Source: Pedobacter sp. BAL39 | GTDB taxonomy: Bacteria > Bacteroidota > Bacteroidia > Sphingobacteriales > Sphingobacteriaceae | NCBI RefSeq assembly: GCF_000170795.1 | Contig: NZ_ABCM01000022.1 | Location: 42,600-106,599 of the forward strand | Direction of reading: 5' to 3' | DNA: 64,000 bases | Shown: one piece after another, positions 1 through 8,742 of the stretch | Position numbering within the stretch: the first letter of the stretch is position 1 | Layout: every line of letters starts with the position of its first letter | The notes under the pieces: model-generated | The model's database searches: none | What the model saw: the letters and a program-made list of their open reading frames with translations, nothing else | What the model was told of the DNA's origin: nothing | Made by a program: the position numbers and the translations under genes

Positions 1-861
1 ATAGAAATGGGCGCGAACCATCAGAAAGAAATAGAGCTGCTTTGCAGCATTGCGCTACCTGAATACGGGCTCATTACAAACGTAGGAATGGCGCACCTCG
101 ACGGATTTGGCGGCTTTGAAGGTGTGAAAAAAGGAAAGGCTGAGCTTTATGCCCACCTGAAGCAACAGCAGGGAAAAGCATTCATCAACAACGATAATCC
201 ATACCTGCTGGAAATGGCCCATACAGCACAGCTCTCAGACATCGTTTATTACGGATCAGAACGCAGCAATACAATTTCTGGAGCACTTAACAGCACAGAC
301 CCTTTTCTGGAGCTCTCCTGGCAAAAACAAGGATCAGAATTTTCCGTCGGCACCCAGCTTACAGGAGCTTATAACTTTGAAAATATCCTTGCAGCAATCT
401 GTATAGGAGATTTCTTTTCGCTTACTCCTGAACAGATTAACAAAGGACTTTCCGGTTATGCACCACAAAACAACCGCTCGCAGCTCACTAAAACGGAACA
501 TAACACCGTTATCTGCGATTTCTACAATGCAAACCCCAGTAGCATGAACGCTGCTCTAAAAAATATGGACAGCCTTCATGCTGCAAACAAAGTGGTCATC
601 ATTGGGGATATGTTTGAACTTGGCAGCGAATCAGCTGAACAGCACCTGCAAATCATCCTGCAAGCTACCAACATGACATTAGATACACTCATTTTTATAG
701 GGAAAAACTTCCATCAGGCCGGAATGGGGCATTCGGGACATTATTTTGAAAGCCCTGCCGACGCCGCCGTTTACCTGCAGCAGCAGCCTGTAAAAGACAG
801 CCTTATCCTCCTGAAAGGATCAAGAGGCATGGCACTGGAACAACTACTCCCCCAGCTTTGA
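1..861 (+). CDS. murF: UDP-N-acetylmuramoyl-tripeptide--D-alanyl-D-alanine ligase, C-terminal part (5' end outside window)
   Basis: MurF adds the D-Ala-D-Ala dipeptide to the UDP-MurNAc tripeptide with ATP in the cytoplasm, the last cytoplasmic assembly step of the peptidoglycan stem. The frame is open from the first base (ATA GAA ATG), so the gene begins upstream of the window and the N-terminal domain is missing. Visible family signatures are EMGANH and NVGMAHLDGFGG of the central ATP-grasping domain, then DFYNANPSSM, GDMFELG and LLKGSRGMALE of the C-terminal Mur ligase domain. It converges on gldH and the two stop ends overlap by 18 bp. Family assignment is confident; the truncation is only the window edge. 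Confidence 0.93.
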   Translation: MEMGANHQKEIELLCSIALPEYGLITNVGMAHLDGFGGFEGVKKGKAELYAHLKQQQGKAFINNDNPYLLEMAHTAQLSDIVYYGSERSNTISGALNSTDPFLELSWQKQGSEFSVGTQLTGAYNFENILAAICIGDFFSLTPEQINKGLSGYAPQNNRSQLTKTEHNTVICDFYNANPSSMNAALKNMDSLHAANKVVIIGDMFELGSESAEQHLQIILQATNMTLDTLIFIGKNFHQAGMGHSGHYFESPADAAVYLQQQPVKDSLILLKGSRGMALEQLLPQL

Positions 862-1323
862 CACCTTAATTCCGGCATCACTGATCTCTTTCAGCGGATT
901 GTTGCGCATATTCTGCTCTACCTCCAGCTCATAGTGTCCGGCGGCAGGAAACTGGTAGTTCTTCAGCATGCTGAATGTGTAGGTATAAAGGTTGCCGGAG
1001 CCTGACCCGGTCCATTTACCGTCAGGCTCAGCCAGCTTAAACTCAAACCTGCGTGTTTCCTTTTTTTTTCCCGCTGTCTTCAGGTGAAGCAGCACAAAAA
1101 TATTAGAGTATTTATAATCTGCAGTATGGCGTAGCTTGAAGTCTACCTGATACCGCTTGGAAGGATCAGTAATTTCCAACACCGCTTTCACCTTATTGGC
1201 ATAACTCCAATTCCGGGAAGGCATGGCCAGATTATTATCGACAACAGTATTCGCATCACAGCCACCCAGCATTAGTACCAGCAAACAACCCGCAACCCAT
1301 ATATAAGATTTGATATTATTCAT
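844..1323 (-). CDS. gldH: Gliding motility lipoprotein GldH
   Basis: A 159-aa exported lipoprotein. I chose the start at MNNIKSYIWVAG because it is followed directly by a signal peptide and a lipobox (LMLGGC, mature Cys about residue 22). A longer frame reads back into ricT and would bury the signal. Length and the pattern of a small beta-rich domain after the lipobox match GldH, a Bacteroidota gliding/type IX secretion associated lipoprotein also kept by many non-gliding species. The start overlaps the end of ricT by 8 bp, which suggests translational coupling in a holB-ricT-gldH operon. The name rests on lipobox, size and this conserved neighbourhood. Confidence 0.75.
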   Translation of the reverse strand: MNNIKSYIWVAGCLLVLMLGGCDANTVVDNNLAMPSRNWSYANKVKAVLEITDPSKRYQVDFKLRHTADYKYSNIFVLLHLKTAGKKKETRRFEFKLAEPDGKWTGSGSGNLYTYTFSMLKNYQFPAAGHYELEVEQNMRNNPLKEISDAGIKVSKLGE

Positions 1324-2878
1324 CTTTAGGCTTATCCGTTGGTTTCTTTCTACGGTTCCTGTTTCTGTTATTTCTGTTTCCTGACGGAGCACCTTCTTTA
1401 GCTACTCCTGGTTGTACTTGCCCGGCAGCGCCATCACCACCAGCAGGAGTTGCTCCCTGCGGTTTATTAACTGGTTTAGGCTTAGGCTGCTGGTTGCCCT
1501 GGCCCTTAGCCTGCTGCTCACGGTTCCTGTTGTTTTCAGGCCTGCTTCCTTCAGAACGGTTCTGCTGCTCAGGTCTTGCGGCACCCTCAGGCCGGCTTTT
1601 ACCCTGTCCACCTTGCTTCTGACCTCTGTCATTACGATTACCGGAATTTGCCTTTTGCTCCGGATTGCGGTTGCCGCCGTTGCGCTGCTCAGCACGATCA
1701 TTGCGTTCGCTACGCTCTCCACGTTCTCCGCGATCAGCTCCCTTATTGCGGTTATTTCTGTTTCCTTTGTTTTTAGGCTTATCATCGAGACGCGTCAGAC
1801 TGTCCTGCCCCACTACATTCTCATAATCGTGTACCTTCTCTACCACTGCAGCATGAACGAGCTCCACAGCCTCCTCTTTCAGGTTGCTAGGTTTAAGCCC
1901 TTTTTTGTTCATTGCCATGATCTCTTTCACACGATCCACTTTCAGCGGAATCCAGTCCTCCATATTTGGGTAGGCGAACCACATCAGTTTTTTAAAGATG
2001 TCTGTTTTCTGATGACGAGCCACACCAATTTCTGTCTGCAGATTGTCTACACGATCAGGAATATCCTTCAGTGCATCAAGATAAGTATCCAGCTCATAGT
2101 TCAGGCAGCATTTCAGCTTTCCACACTGACCGGCAAGCTTAAGCGTATTTAAAGATAAGTTTTGATACCTTGCCGCCGCAGTAGAAACCGTTTTAAAGTT
2201 TGTCAGCCAGGTAGAACAGCAAAGCTCACGCCCGCAGGAACCGATACCGCCAAGACGACCAGCCTCCTGACGCATCCCGATCTGACGCATCTCAATCCTG
2301 ATGCGGAAAGTCTCCGCCATTTTCTTGATCAGCTCGCGGAAATCCACACGCCCTTCAGCAGTATAGAAAAAGGTAGCCTTTGTCTTGTCACCCTGATAAT
2401 CCACGTCACTGATTTTCATCGACAGGCGCAGGTCCAGTGCAAGTGTACGCGCTTTATGCATCGTCTCCCACTCCAGTCCCTTTGCAATCTTCCACTTCTC
2501 TACATCAGCTTCAGTTGCTTTTCGGTAAATCTTACGTGTGACCTGATCAATAGGGGTCTTGCGGCGTTTCATCTGCATGCGCACCAGCTCCCCAGTTAAG
2601 GAAACGTGCCCAACATCATAACCACCTGTAGGACCTTCCACTGAAACCAGCTCGCCAATCTCCAGGTAAATATTGTCATTATTTAGAAAGAACTCTTTCC
2701 TGGCACCTTTAAACTTAACTTCTACTACTTGAAAAGGTATATAATTTGAAGGCATATCCAAATTCGACAGCCAATCGTAAACTTCTAATTTCTGGCATCC
2801 TCCAGTAAGGCATGAGCCATTACTTTTGCAGCCCGAGGGGGCACAACCGCCTCCTGTAGAACAACTTCCACATCCCAT
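1316..2878 (-). CDS. ricT: PSP1-domain protein RicT (YaaT/stage 0 sporulation family)
   Basis: A 520-aa protein in three zones. The first 30 residues are Cys-rich (MGCGSCSTGGGC, then further Cys pairs). A PSP1 domain follows, with the Cys-containing GIGSCGRELCCSTWL and AGQCGKLKCCLNYE segments near residues 215-265. The C-terminal 160 residues or so are low-complexity and rich in Asn, Arg, Gln and Gly. In Bacillus, RicT acts in an Fe-S complex with RicA/RicF that affects RNA processing; the role in Bacteroidota is less clear. It starts 2 bp after the end of holB, a pairing common in this phylum. The disordered tail is longer than in Firmicutes homologues and may bind RNA (inference). Confidence 0.85.
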   Translation of the reverse strand: MGCGSCSTGGGCAPSGCKSNGSCLTGGCQKLEVYDWLSNLDMPSNYIPFQVVEVKFKGARKEFFLNNDNIYLEIGELVSVEGPTGGYDVGHVSLTGELVRMQMKRRKTPIDQVTRKIYRKATEADVEKWKIAKGLEWETMHKARTLALDLRLSMKISDVDYQGDKTKATFFYTAEGRVDFRELIKKMAETFRIRIEMRQIGMRQEAGRLGGIGSCGRELCCSTWLTNFKTVSTAAARYQNLSLNTLKLAGQCGKLKCCLNYELDTYLDALKDIPDRVDNLQTEIGVARHQKTDIFKKLMWFAYPNMEDWIPLKVDRVKEIMAMNKKGLKPSNLKEEAVELVHAAVVEKVHDYENVVGQDSLTRLDDKPKNKGNRNNRNKGADRGERGERSERNDRAEQRNGGNRNPEQKANSGNRNDRGQKQGGQGKSRPEGAARPEQQNRSEGSRPENNRNREQQAKGQGNQQPKPKPVNKPQGATPAGGDGAAGQVQPGVAKEGAPSGNRNNRNRNRRKKPTDKPKDE

Positions 2879-2880
2879 AT

Positions 2881-4029
2881 TTAATTGTATATATGTTGAG
2901 TCCCTTGCGGGAACGTTTTAAACTTAATAATTTTTACCAATTGTAAAGATACATCTAAAAACAGAATTTTCGGGTTTGCATTTCTTTCAATGTGGTAATG
3001 TGCACGTTCAAGTTCATGAATTATGGCCTCAGCCATGCCCAGATCAAGCACATGGGCACTTAACTTTTTCGCCGTATCCAGACTCCTGCCCGGCAATTTC
3101 ACCAATGTTTCGGCTCCACTCAGCAACAGGCTGCACTCCCTCAGAAAATTAATGCCATACTTCAAAAAATTTTTCTGGTTCTCCCTTCCCCAGCCGGCGG
3201 CAAGGTCAGTGAAGGCCGTCAGATCTAACACCCGGTTCCCATACCCCATGCGCAGCCATTCCGAAAACTTATCTGCATGCTCATTGTGCGTATTGGCCAC
3301 TAACTGCTTGGCTTCAATCAGGTTGCCATCGGCAAGAAAACTACACTCCGTTGCTTGTTGCTCGCCAAGACCATGACGTTCCACAAGGTACCCCTCAATG
3401 GTAGCATCGGAAAGTTTAGGGATCTTGACAATCTGCGTTCTTGATAACAATGTCGACAGAATCTGCTCCTGGTTATTCGCAACAAGAATAAACAAGGTAT
3501 TCTTTGGTGGCTCTTCAATAATTTTCAACAGGGAGTTCCCTTCTTTATCCAGATATTCCGGCAGCCACATGATCAACACTTTGGTCTCCGCCTCGAAAGC
3601 TTTGAAACTTAATTTTTTTATAATATCATGACATTCCGCGATATTGATATTGGCCTGTTTGTTTTCCGCATTCAGGTTGGAGCGCCAGATATCCATGTCA
3701 AAATAGGGATCATTCATCAGCATACTTCTCCATTCATCCAGCACATCCACGGCCACACGTGCGTCTTTAGAAGCAAAAAAAGGATAGGAAAAATGAAGAT
3801 CCGGATGGATGTAACGCTCATATTTCCTGCAGGATGAACACTCGCCGCAGCTATCACCGGTACGTTTGTCCAGGCAATTGATGTATTGCGCATAGGCAAT
3901 CGCCAATGGTAAAGCGCCACTGCCCTCACTCGAAAGAAACAACTGGGCATGACTGACCCTATTCTCCGCAACTGTTTGCAGCAATTGTTCCTTAACTTCC
4001 TCCTGTCCGATGATGTCTTTAAACTGCAT
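2881..4029 (-). CDS. holB: DNA polymerase III delta' subunit
   Basis: About 382 aa. It is a clamp-loader AAA+ family member: DIIGQEEVKEQL at the N terminus, a zinc-binding knuckle CGECSSCRKY near residue 60, HPDLH, an IIEEPP segment and SRTQIVKI as a sensor/SRC-like region. The Walker A position reads SSEGSGALPLA and lacks the GKT lysine and threonine, as expected for delta', which does not hydrolyse ATP. I chose MQFKDIIG as the start; an ATG three codons upstream is possible. It heads the holB-ricT-gldH operon and is divergent from ruvX across about 50 bp. Confidence 0.88.
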   Translation of the reverse strand: MQFKDIIGQEEVKEQLLQTVAENRVSHAQLFLSSEGSGALPLAIAYAQYINCLDKRTGDSCGECSSCRKYERYIHPDLHFSYPFFASKDARVAVDVLDEWRSMLMNDPYFDMDIWRSNLNAENKQANINIAECHDIIKKLSFKAFEAETKVLIMWLPEYLDKEGNSLLKIIEEPPKNTLFILVANNQEQILSTLLSRTQIVKIPKLSDATIEGYLVERHGLGEQQATECSFLADGNLIEAKQLVANTHNEHADKFSEWLRMGYGNRVLDLTAFTDLAAGWGRENQKNFLKYGINFLRECSLLLSGAETLVKLPGRSLDTAKKLSAHVLDLGMAEAIIHELERAHYHIERNANPKILFLDVSLQLVKIIKFKTFPQGTQHIYN

Positions 4030-4079
4030 TTGGTGCAAAATAGCAATTTTTTAGCGTATTGATTTGCATATTTGCATTT

Positions 4080-4496
4080 ATGCCTAGAATTCTAGCTTTT
4101 GATTACGGGACCAAGCGCGTCGGTATTGCCGTCACCGATCCCCTGCAAATTATAGCCACCGGCCTGGACAATGTCCACCCGAAAGACATCATCGAATACC
4201 TGAAGAAATACCTCCTGACGGAACAGGTTGAAGCTTTTGTGATCGGTGATCCAAAACAAATGGACGGTAGTCCTTCGGAATCGGCGCAGCATATCAAAGG
4301 TTTTGCCAGGACGCTAAAAAAGACCTTTCCTGACATTCCTCAGTTCTGGGTCGACGAGCGTTTTACCTCCAAGCTCGCCCATCAGACCATCCTGCAAAGT
4401 GGATTGAAAAAGCAGGACCGTAAGGACAAATCCAGAGTAGATACCATTGCAGCCACCATCATCCTGCAATATTTTATGGAACAACCCCGTTTATAG
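4080..4496 (+). CDS. ruvX: Putative pre-16S rRNA nuclease / Holliday junction resolvase-like RuvX (YqgF)
   Basis: A 138-aa RNase H-fold protein. The start MPRILAFDYG places the catalytic DYGTKRVGIA motif at the N terminus as in the family. Further motifs are VIGDPKQMDG (acidic and glycine loop), WVDERFTSKLA and a terminal Asp in SRVDTIAATI. RuvX/YqgF is needed for 16S rRNA 5'-end maturation in E. coli and resembles RuvC-type resolvases. It is followed 15 bp later by the O-methyltransferase gene in the same direction. Confidence 0.9.
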   Translation: MPRILAFDYGTKRVGIAVTDPLQIIATGLDNVHPKDIIEYLKKYLLTEQVEAFVIGDPKQMDGSPSESAQHIKGFARTLKKTFPDIPQFWVDERFTSKLAHQTILQSGLKKQDRKDKSRVDTIAATIILQYFMEQPRL

Positions 4497-4511
4497 TCAT
4501 ACAAACAAATT

Positions 4512-5147
4512 ATGAGCCTCATCAACGAAGAGATGCAGCAACTGCTGCTCAACTACTGCGAGCCTGAAAGCGAACTGTTAAAAAAAATAGACCGGGAAAC
4601 CAACCTGAAAGTATTAATGCCACGCATGCTTTCCGGGCACTATCAGGGCAGGGTCCTGAGCATGCTGAGCAAGATGATCGGTCCAGGCAGGATTCTGGAA
4701 ATCGGAACGTTCACCGGTTATGCCACACTCTGCCTGGCCGAAGGACTTACCGCGGATGGTCTGCTGTATACCCTCGACATCAACGAGGAGCTGGAAGAAA
4801 TGGTACGCGGAAACTTCGCCCAATCTCCACTCGGACAGCAAATCAAATATATCCTCGGCAATGCCACCGAAACCATCGGTCAGCTGGATGAAACCTTCGA
4901 CCTTGTTTTTATCGATGCAGACAAAAAGAACAATGGCACGTATTACGACCTGATCTTCGACCGCGTGCGCCCCGGCGGACTGATCATCGTTGACAACGTC
5001 CTCTGGAGCGGTAAAGTGCTGAACACCACCCAGGACAAAGACACAAAAAATATTACTACCTTCAACGACAAAATAGCAGCGGATGACCGCGTAGAAAAAT
5101 TAATCCTGCCCGTAAGGGACGGGCTTTTTATCATTAGAAAAAAATAA
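4512..5147 (+). CDS. Class I SAM-dependent O-methyltransferase
   Basis: A 211-aa member of the small COMT/MdmC-like O-methyltransferases. The SAM site is seen as EIGTFTGYATLCLAEGL (motif I, residues about 60-76), then the acidic YTLDIN strand, and DLVFIDADKKN (metal/substrate loop, residues about 137-147). VDNVLWSGKV is the usual second metal-binding segment. The substrate cannot be inferred. It lies between ruvX and the glucosaminidases in a co-directional cluster with 2-15 bp spacings. Confidence 0.85.
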   Translation: MSLINEEMQQLLLNYCEPESELLKKIDRETNLKVLMPRMLSGHYQGRVLSMLSKMIGPGRILEIGTFTGYATLCLAEGLTADGLLYTLDINEELEEMVRGNFAQSPLGQQIKYILGNATETIGQLDETFDLVFIDADKKNNGTYYDLIFDRVRPGGLIIVDNVLWSGKVLNTTQDKDTKNITTFNDKIAADDRVEKLILPVRDGLFIIRKK

Positions 5148-5149
5148 TT

Positions 5150-5824
5150 ATGATTAAAAAACTACGGTTACTATGCCTTTTTACCATGCTCTCCATATTT
5201 ACGGTTCAGGCACAAAGCACCTCAGAATACATTACCGAACACGCAGAACAGGCTCAGGAGCTCATGCGCGAACATAAAATCCCCGCCAGCATTATTCTGG
5301 CCGTTGCCATACACGAATCTGCAGCCGGGCAAAGTAAAATCGCCAGGTACCTCAACAACCACTTCGGGATCAAAGGTCCCAACACCAACACAGAAATCAG
5401 CTCTTCTTACCGGGATTATCCAACATCAGAAGATTCCTACATCCATTTTATCGATCTCCTGGAAAGTCGTACCGCTTTCAGCCCGCTGTTCGAGAAATAC
5501 GATCAGTACGACTACCGCTCCTGGGCAAGGGGTATCCAGAGAGGTGGTTACGCACGCAGCCGCACCTGGGCAACACAAGTAGTCAACATCATCAAAAGAT
5601 ATGAACTGTTTCAGTATGATGAGAGGCCTGAAGATTATGTAGAACCGCCGGTACCGGTATATACCCACAAATCTACCAGACGCTCAGGCAGGTATTATAC
5701 GGTTCGCTCCGGTGATAACCTGGGTGCCATCGCCAAACGAAACCATACCACCATAAAAACACTCATGACTAAAAACGGGTTGAAAAATTCAAGGCTTAAA
5801 CCCGGACAGAAACTAAAACTCTAA
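5150..5824 (+). CDS. Exported N-acetylglucosaminidase-domain protein with C-terminal LysM
   Basis: A 224-aa protein with a signal peptide ending around VQAQS. A Mannosyl-glycoprotein endo-beta-N-acetylglucosaminidase (FlgJ-like) domain follows at residues 30-150: a catalytic-type Glu in VAIHESAAGQS and the LNNHFGIKG block. A LysM domain closes it at about 175-224 (YYTVRSGDNLGAIAKRN, then LKPGQKLKL). It probably cleaves peptidoglycan glycan strands in the periplasm. Its stop overlaps the start of a related gene by one base (TAATG), so the two are translated together. Confidence 0.87.
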   Translation: MIKKLRLLCLFTMLSIFTVQAQSTSEYITEHAEQAQELMREHKIPASIILAVAIHESAAGQSKIARYLNNHFGIKGPNTNTEISSSYRDYPTSEDSYIHFIDLLESRTAFSPLFEKYDQYDYRSWARGIQRGGYARSRTWATQVVNIIKRYELFQYDERPEDYVEPPVPVYTHKSTRRSGRYYTVRSGDNLGAIAKRNHTTIKTLMTKNGLKNSRLKPGQKLKL

Positions 5825-6744
5825 TGAATCACAAAGTACTCCTTCTCCTTGCCGCCACCGTCCTCTTCTTCAGCGCCTGTTCCTCCAGAAAATACAGCCG
5901 CAACAACAAACAAATTGAAAAAGCAGCAGGCAAGTCCAATCCAAATGCACGTTCCTATACTACGGTAAACTACATCGAAGCTTTCAAAGATGTAGCCATT
6001 GAAGAAATGAATGCCTTTGGGATTCCTGCTAGTATCACCCTTGCACAAGGTATCATCGAATCGGGCAGCGGCAATAGCAGCCTTGCAAAATATGCCAATA
6101 ACCACTTCGGCATCAAGTGTACATCAGACTGGAGAGGCAAGGCTTATTATAAAGATGACGACAAGCAGAACGATTGTTTCCGGGTTTATAAAGATGCCAG
6201 AGAATCCTATAAAGACCACTCTGCTTTTTTAAGGAGAAAAAGATACAGTGCGTTGTTCGAGCTAGATAAAAATGATTACAAAAACTGGGCTTACGGACTC
6301 AAAAAGGCAGGTTACGCCACCAATCCCCAGTATCCCAACCTGCTGATCAACACCATAGAAAAATACCAGCTTTATCAGTACGACCAGTCGGAAACGGAAA
6401 GAGAAAAGCTGAAAAGAGAAGACAAGGTCTTCTCGGAGATCAACGCCAACATCCCTCAGGAAAAAAAGAAGTTTACACCTGTGCCCACGCCTCCTTCCAA
6501 AGAGGTTATTGTTGTAGACACGACCAAATCGGACACACCAAGGGTGGTATATATCCCCTCAGGTAAACCACCAGTAACATCGGAACAACCCCTTGCATCT
6601 GGCGACAGCTATATCGTTAAAAAAGGAGATACCCTATATAATCTTTCCAAACGTTTCAACATCAGTATTGATGACATCAAGCTGCTGAATAACCTCAATG
6701 AGGATGGCATTAAAATCGGGCAAAAACTGATCTTGGTTAAATAA
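5824..6744 (+). CDS. Glucosaminidase-LysM lipoprotein, paralogue of the upstream gene
   Basis: A 306-aa protein with a lipobox (FFSACSS), hence probably outer-membrane anchored. The glucosaminidase domain spans about residues 45-195 (QGIIESGSGNSSLA with the catalytic-type Glu, NNHFGIKC). A Lys/Glu- and Pro-rich linker follows, then a C-terminal LysM (YIVKKGDTLYNLSKRFN, IKIGQKLILVK). It shares domain order with the preceding gene but has a longer linker and a lipid anchor, so the pair may be one soluble and one anchored peptidoglycan hydrolase. Start and stop overlap (TAATG) indicates coupling. Confidence 0.87.
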   Translation: MNHKVLLLLAATVLFFSACSSRKYSRNNKQIEKAAGKSNPNARSYTTVNYIEAFKDVAIEEMNAFGIPASITLAQGIIESGSGNSSLAKYANNHFGIKCTSDWRGKAYYKDDDKQNDCFRVYKDARESYKDHSAFLRRKRYSALFELDKNDYKNWAYGLKKAGYATNPQYPNLLINTIEKYQLYQYDQSETEREKLKREDKVFSEINANIPQEKKKFTPVPTPPSKEVIVVDTTKSDTPRVVYIPSGKPPVTSEQPLASGDSYIVKKGDTLYNLSKRFNISIDDIKLLNNLNEDGIKIGQKLILVK

Positions 6745-6777
6745 TGTTAATCTTTTATCGCTGCATTTTATATCTTG

Positions 6778-6785
6778 TAGCTTTG
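6778..6785 (+). promoter_or_regulatory. Possible Bacteroidota -7 promoter element
   Basis: TAGCTTTG fits the TAnnTTTG consensus of the Bacteroidota primary sigma factor and ends 7 bp before the ATG of the next gene. No clear -33 TTTG is present at 19-bp spacing, so this is a weak call. If real, the transcript is nearly leaderless. Confidence 0.3.
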
Positions 6786-6792
6786 CTGGTCA

Positions 6793-7545
6793 ATGAAGTA
6801 TTTAGGAGTATTCTTGTTTTTTTATATCCATTCCCTGGGCGCCATCGCACAAACTACTACTGTGCAGGGTTTTGTGGTCGACAAAGATTCGAAGCAGCGG
6901 CTGGCGAGGGTATACATCTACAATGGCAGCAGTGACGAGGGAATTTATAACAATCCTAAAGGCGAGTTTGCGATCAAAGCAGCTGTGGGTGACACCGTCT
7001 TTGCGGTGCTCCAGGGCTATGCGCTGGATACCTTGGTGATACATAACAGCAAAGCGGTATACTTCCAGCTCAAATCGCTGGGTATTGCCCTCAAAGAGGT
7101 GTCTATCACCGGAGCAAAACTCAGCCCGAGGGCACAACATGAACAATCGCTAAAAGAGTACAAATATGCGCTGGACAGGGGCAAGGCCAAAGACCTGCTC
7201 AACCTGGGCACAAACGGCGTAGGACTGGGCATTGATGCTATTTATAATCTGCTCAGTCGCGAGGGAAAAAATGCCAGGCACCTGCAGACCATCCTTGAAC
7301 GGGATTACAAAGAGGCACTGATCGACTATCGCTTTAGACCGGATTATGTCAAGCGTGTGCTCCATATCGGCGACTATGAAGCGGCAGATTTCATGTCCCA
7401 GTACCGTCCGACCTATCAGTTTATTCTCAGCGCGTCAGACTATGCCATGATCGTTTACCTGAGGAACAGTTATGCCAGCTACAAAAGGAACCCCAATGCT
7501 TTCCGTCTGCCGGCACTGCCAAAAATTGAGGTGGAGGAATTCTAA
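6793..7545 (+). CDS. Exported carboxypeptidase-regulatory-like domain protein
   Basis: A 250-aa protein with an N-terminal signal peptide (cleavage near IAQTTT). A CarboxypepD-reg-like/CNA-B beta-sandwich follows (VQGFVVDKDSKQRLARVYIY, then NPKGEFAIKAAVGDTVF). The C-terminal half has no recognised domain. Such proteins are usually periplasmic or surface proteins in Bacteroidota, and this one lacks the TonB plug and barrel that often follow the domain. Function unknown; it sits between peptidoglycan hydrolases and a DUF3078 protein. Confidence 0.65.
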   Translation: MKYLGVFLFFYIHSLGAIAQTTTVQGFVVDKDSKQRLARVYIYNGSSDEGIYNNPKGEFAIKAAVGDTVFAVLQGYALDTLVIHNSKAVYFQLKSLGIALKEVSITGAKLSPRAQHEQSLKEYKYALDRGKAKDLLNLGTNGVGLGIDAIYNLLSREGKNARHLQTILERDYKEALIDYRFRPDYVKRVLHIGDYEAADFMSQYRPTYQFILSASDYAMIVYLRNSYASYKRNPNAFRLPALPKIEVEEF

Positions 7546-7608
7546 CCTTCAGTAAATTGTTTAACATTAAACTTTTAATAAGCAACAATTTTCTTTTTCT
7601 TTGTAAAG

Positions 7609-8658
7609 ATGAAGATTTTTTATGCCAGCCTTTTATTAGTATCCGTACTGTCGTTTTCCTCCCTGCATGCGCAGGAAGTGGACACCGTCCCCATTAATAC
7701 AAAGGGACTTGACATTAAACTTAAACGCAGTCCGCTGCCATCACGAACAGGCAACCTGCAGATTAAGCCAGTTGCAATCGTCCCAATTGTCATCGACGAA
7801 AAAGTCAATTACTGGAAAACCAGGACCAGCGTAGGCATCAACGTCAACCAGGCAACCTTCTCGAATAACTGGAAAGGTGGGGGAATCAACTCTCTTGCTG
7901 TAGGCGGCGTAGTCAACAATAAGGCCGAATATAGTAAAGAAGGTTATAGTTACACCAGTGAGGTCATCCTGGAATATGGAAAGATCAATAATAAGGACCA
8001 GCTGCAAAAGAAAACCAGGGACAGGATTTTCTGGGATAATAAGGCAGCCCTGCAACTTTCCAAAAACTGGTACTTCTTCGGATCTGTCAACTTTGAATCA
8101 CAGTTTGACAGGGGATTCAACTATTACAGGGACGGACAAAACATTGAACAACAATCGCTGATCTCCAAATTCATGTCTCCTGGTTACCTCACTGAATCTA
8201 TCGGTTTTGAGTATAAGCCCAATGGTTATTTCTCGACGCGTATCGGTACGGGTACGGCGAAACAAACCTTTGTATTGGGTACAGATGACCTCATTGCTGC
8301 TGACAGGGCACGTTTTGAAAAAACCAATCCAGGACAGGAATTTGTTCCACGTGCCGACTATTATGGTGTTCCTACTGATAAAAATTTCAAGAATGAGCTC
8401 GCTTTCCAGATCGTCAGCAACTTCGACAAACAGATCTTTACCAATGTGAACCTGAAAGCGCGTTATCAGATGTTTATTCCTTATGACAGGTCTCTGGTCA
8501 ATATTGACCACCGTCTGGACGTAGAACTGCGCTCGCAATTAAACAGGCTCATGAATGTGACCGTCACTGGCGTCGGCTTATTTGATAAGGATTCAGACAA
8601 TGAAATCCAGGGCAGCCAAACCCTCGCACTGGGTGTCACATTTGTCTTCCCACGCTAA
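7609..8658 (+). CDS. DUF3078 domain protein (outer-membrane barrel-like)
   Basis: A 349-aa protein with a signal peptide (SSLHAQE). The DUF3078 signature region starts with YWKTRTSVGINVNQATFS and NWKGGG near residues 67-90. Alternating beta-strand patterns and a terminal aromatic/basic residue (TFVFPR) suggest an outer-membrane beta-barrel. DUF3078 proteins are conserved in Bacteroidota but have no agreed function. The gene stands alone between short intergenic regions. Confidence 0.75.
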   Translation: MKIFYASLLLVSVLSFSSLHAQEVDTVPINTKGLDIKLKRSPLPSRTGNLQIKPVAIVPIVIDEKVNYWKTRTSVGINVNQATFSNNWKGGGINSLAVGGVVNNKAEYSKEGYSYTSEVILEYGKINNKDQLQKKTRDRIFWDNKAALQLSKNWYFFGSVNFESQFDRGFNYYRDGQNIEQQSLISKFMSPGYLTESIGFEYKPNGYFSTRIGTGTAKQTFVLGTDDLIAADRARFEKTNPGQEFVPRADYYGVPTDKNFKNELAFQIVSNFDKQIFTNVNLKARYQMFIPYDRSLVNIDHRLDVELRSQLNRLMNVTVTGVGLFDKDSDNEIQGSQTLALGVTFVFPR

Positions 8659-8697
8659 TACTTTATAAAATTTCTAATCGCATTCAGCCAAAATTGA

Positions 8698-8705
8698 TAA
8701 CTTTG
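8698..8705 (+). promoter_or_regulatory. Candidate -7 promoter element of ffh
   Basis: TAACTTTG matches the TAnnTTTG consensus and lies 37 bp upstream of the ffh ATG in the intergenic gap. A -33 element at the right spacing is not obvious. Confidence 0.4.
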
Positions 8706-8742
8706 GCTTTTACAAAAAATTGAACACTAAGCATTAAAGAAA

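Noticed and set aside
1412..2152. 246-codon plus-strand frame opposite ricT
   Set aside because: It mirrors the low-complexity Asn/Arg/Gly tail of ricT in antisense and gives an implausible Leu/Ser/Val-rich product with no start context.
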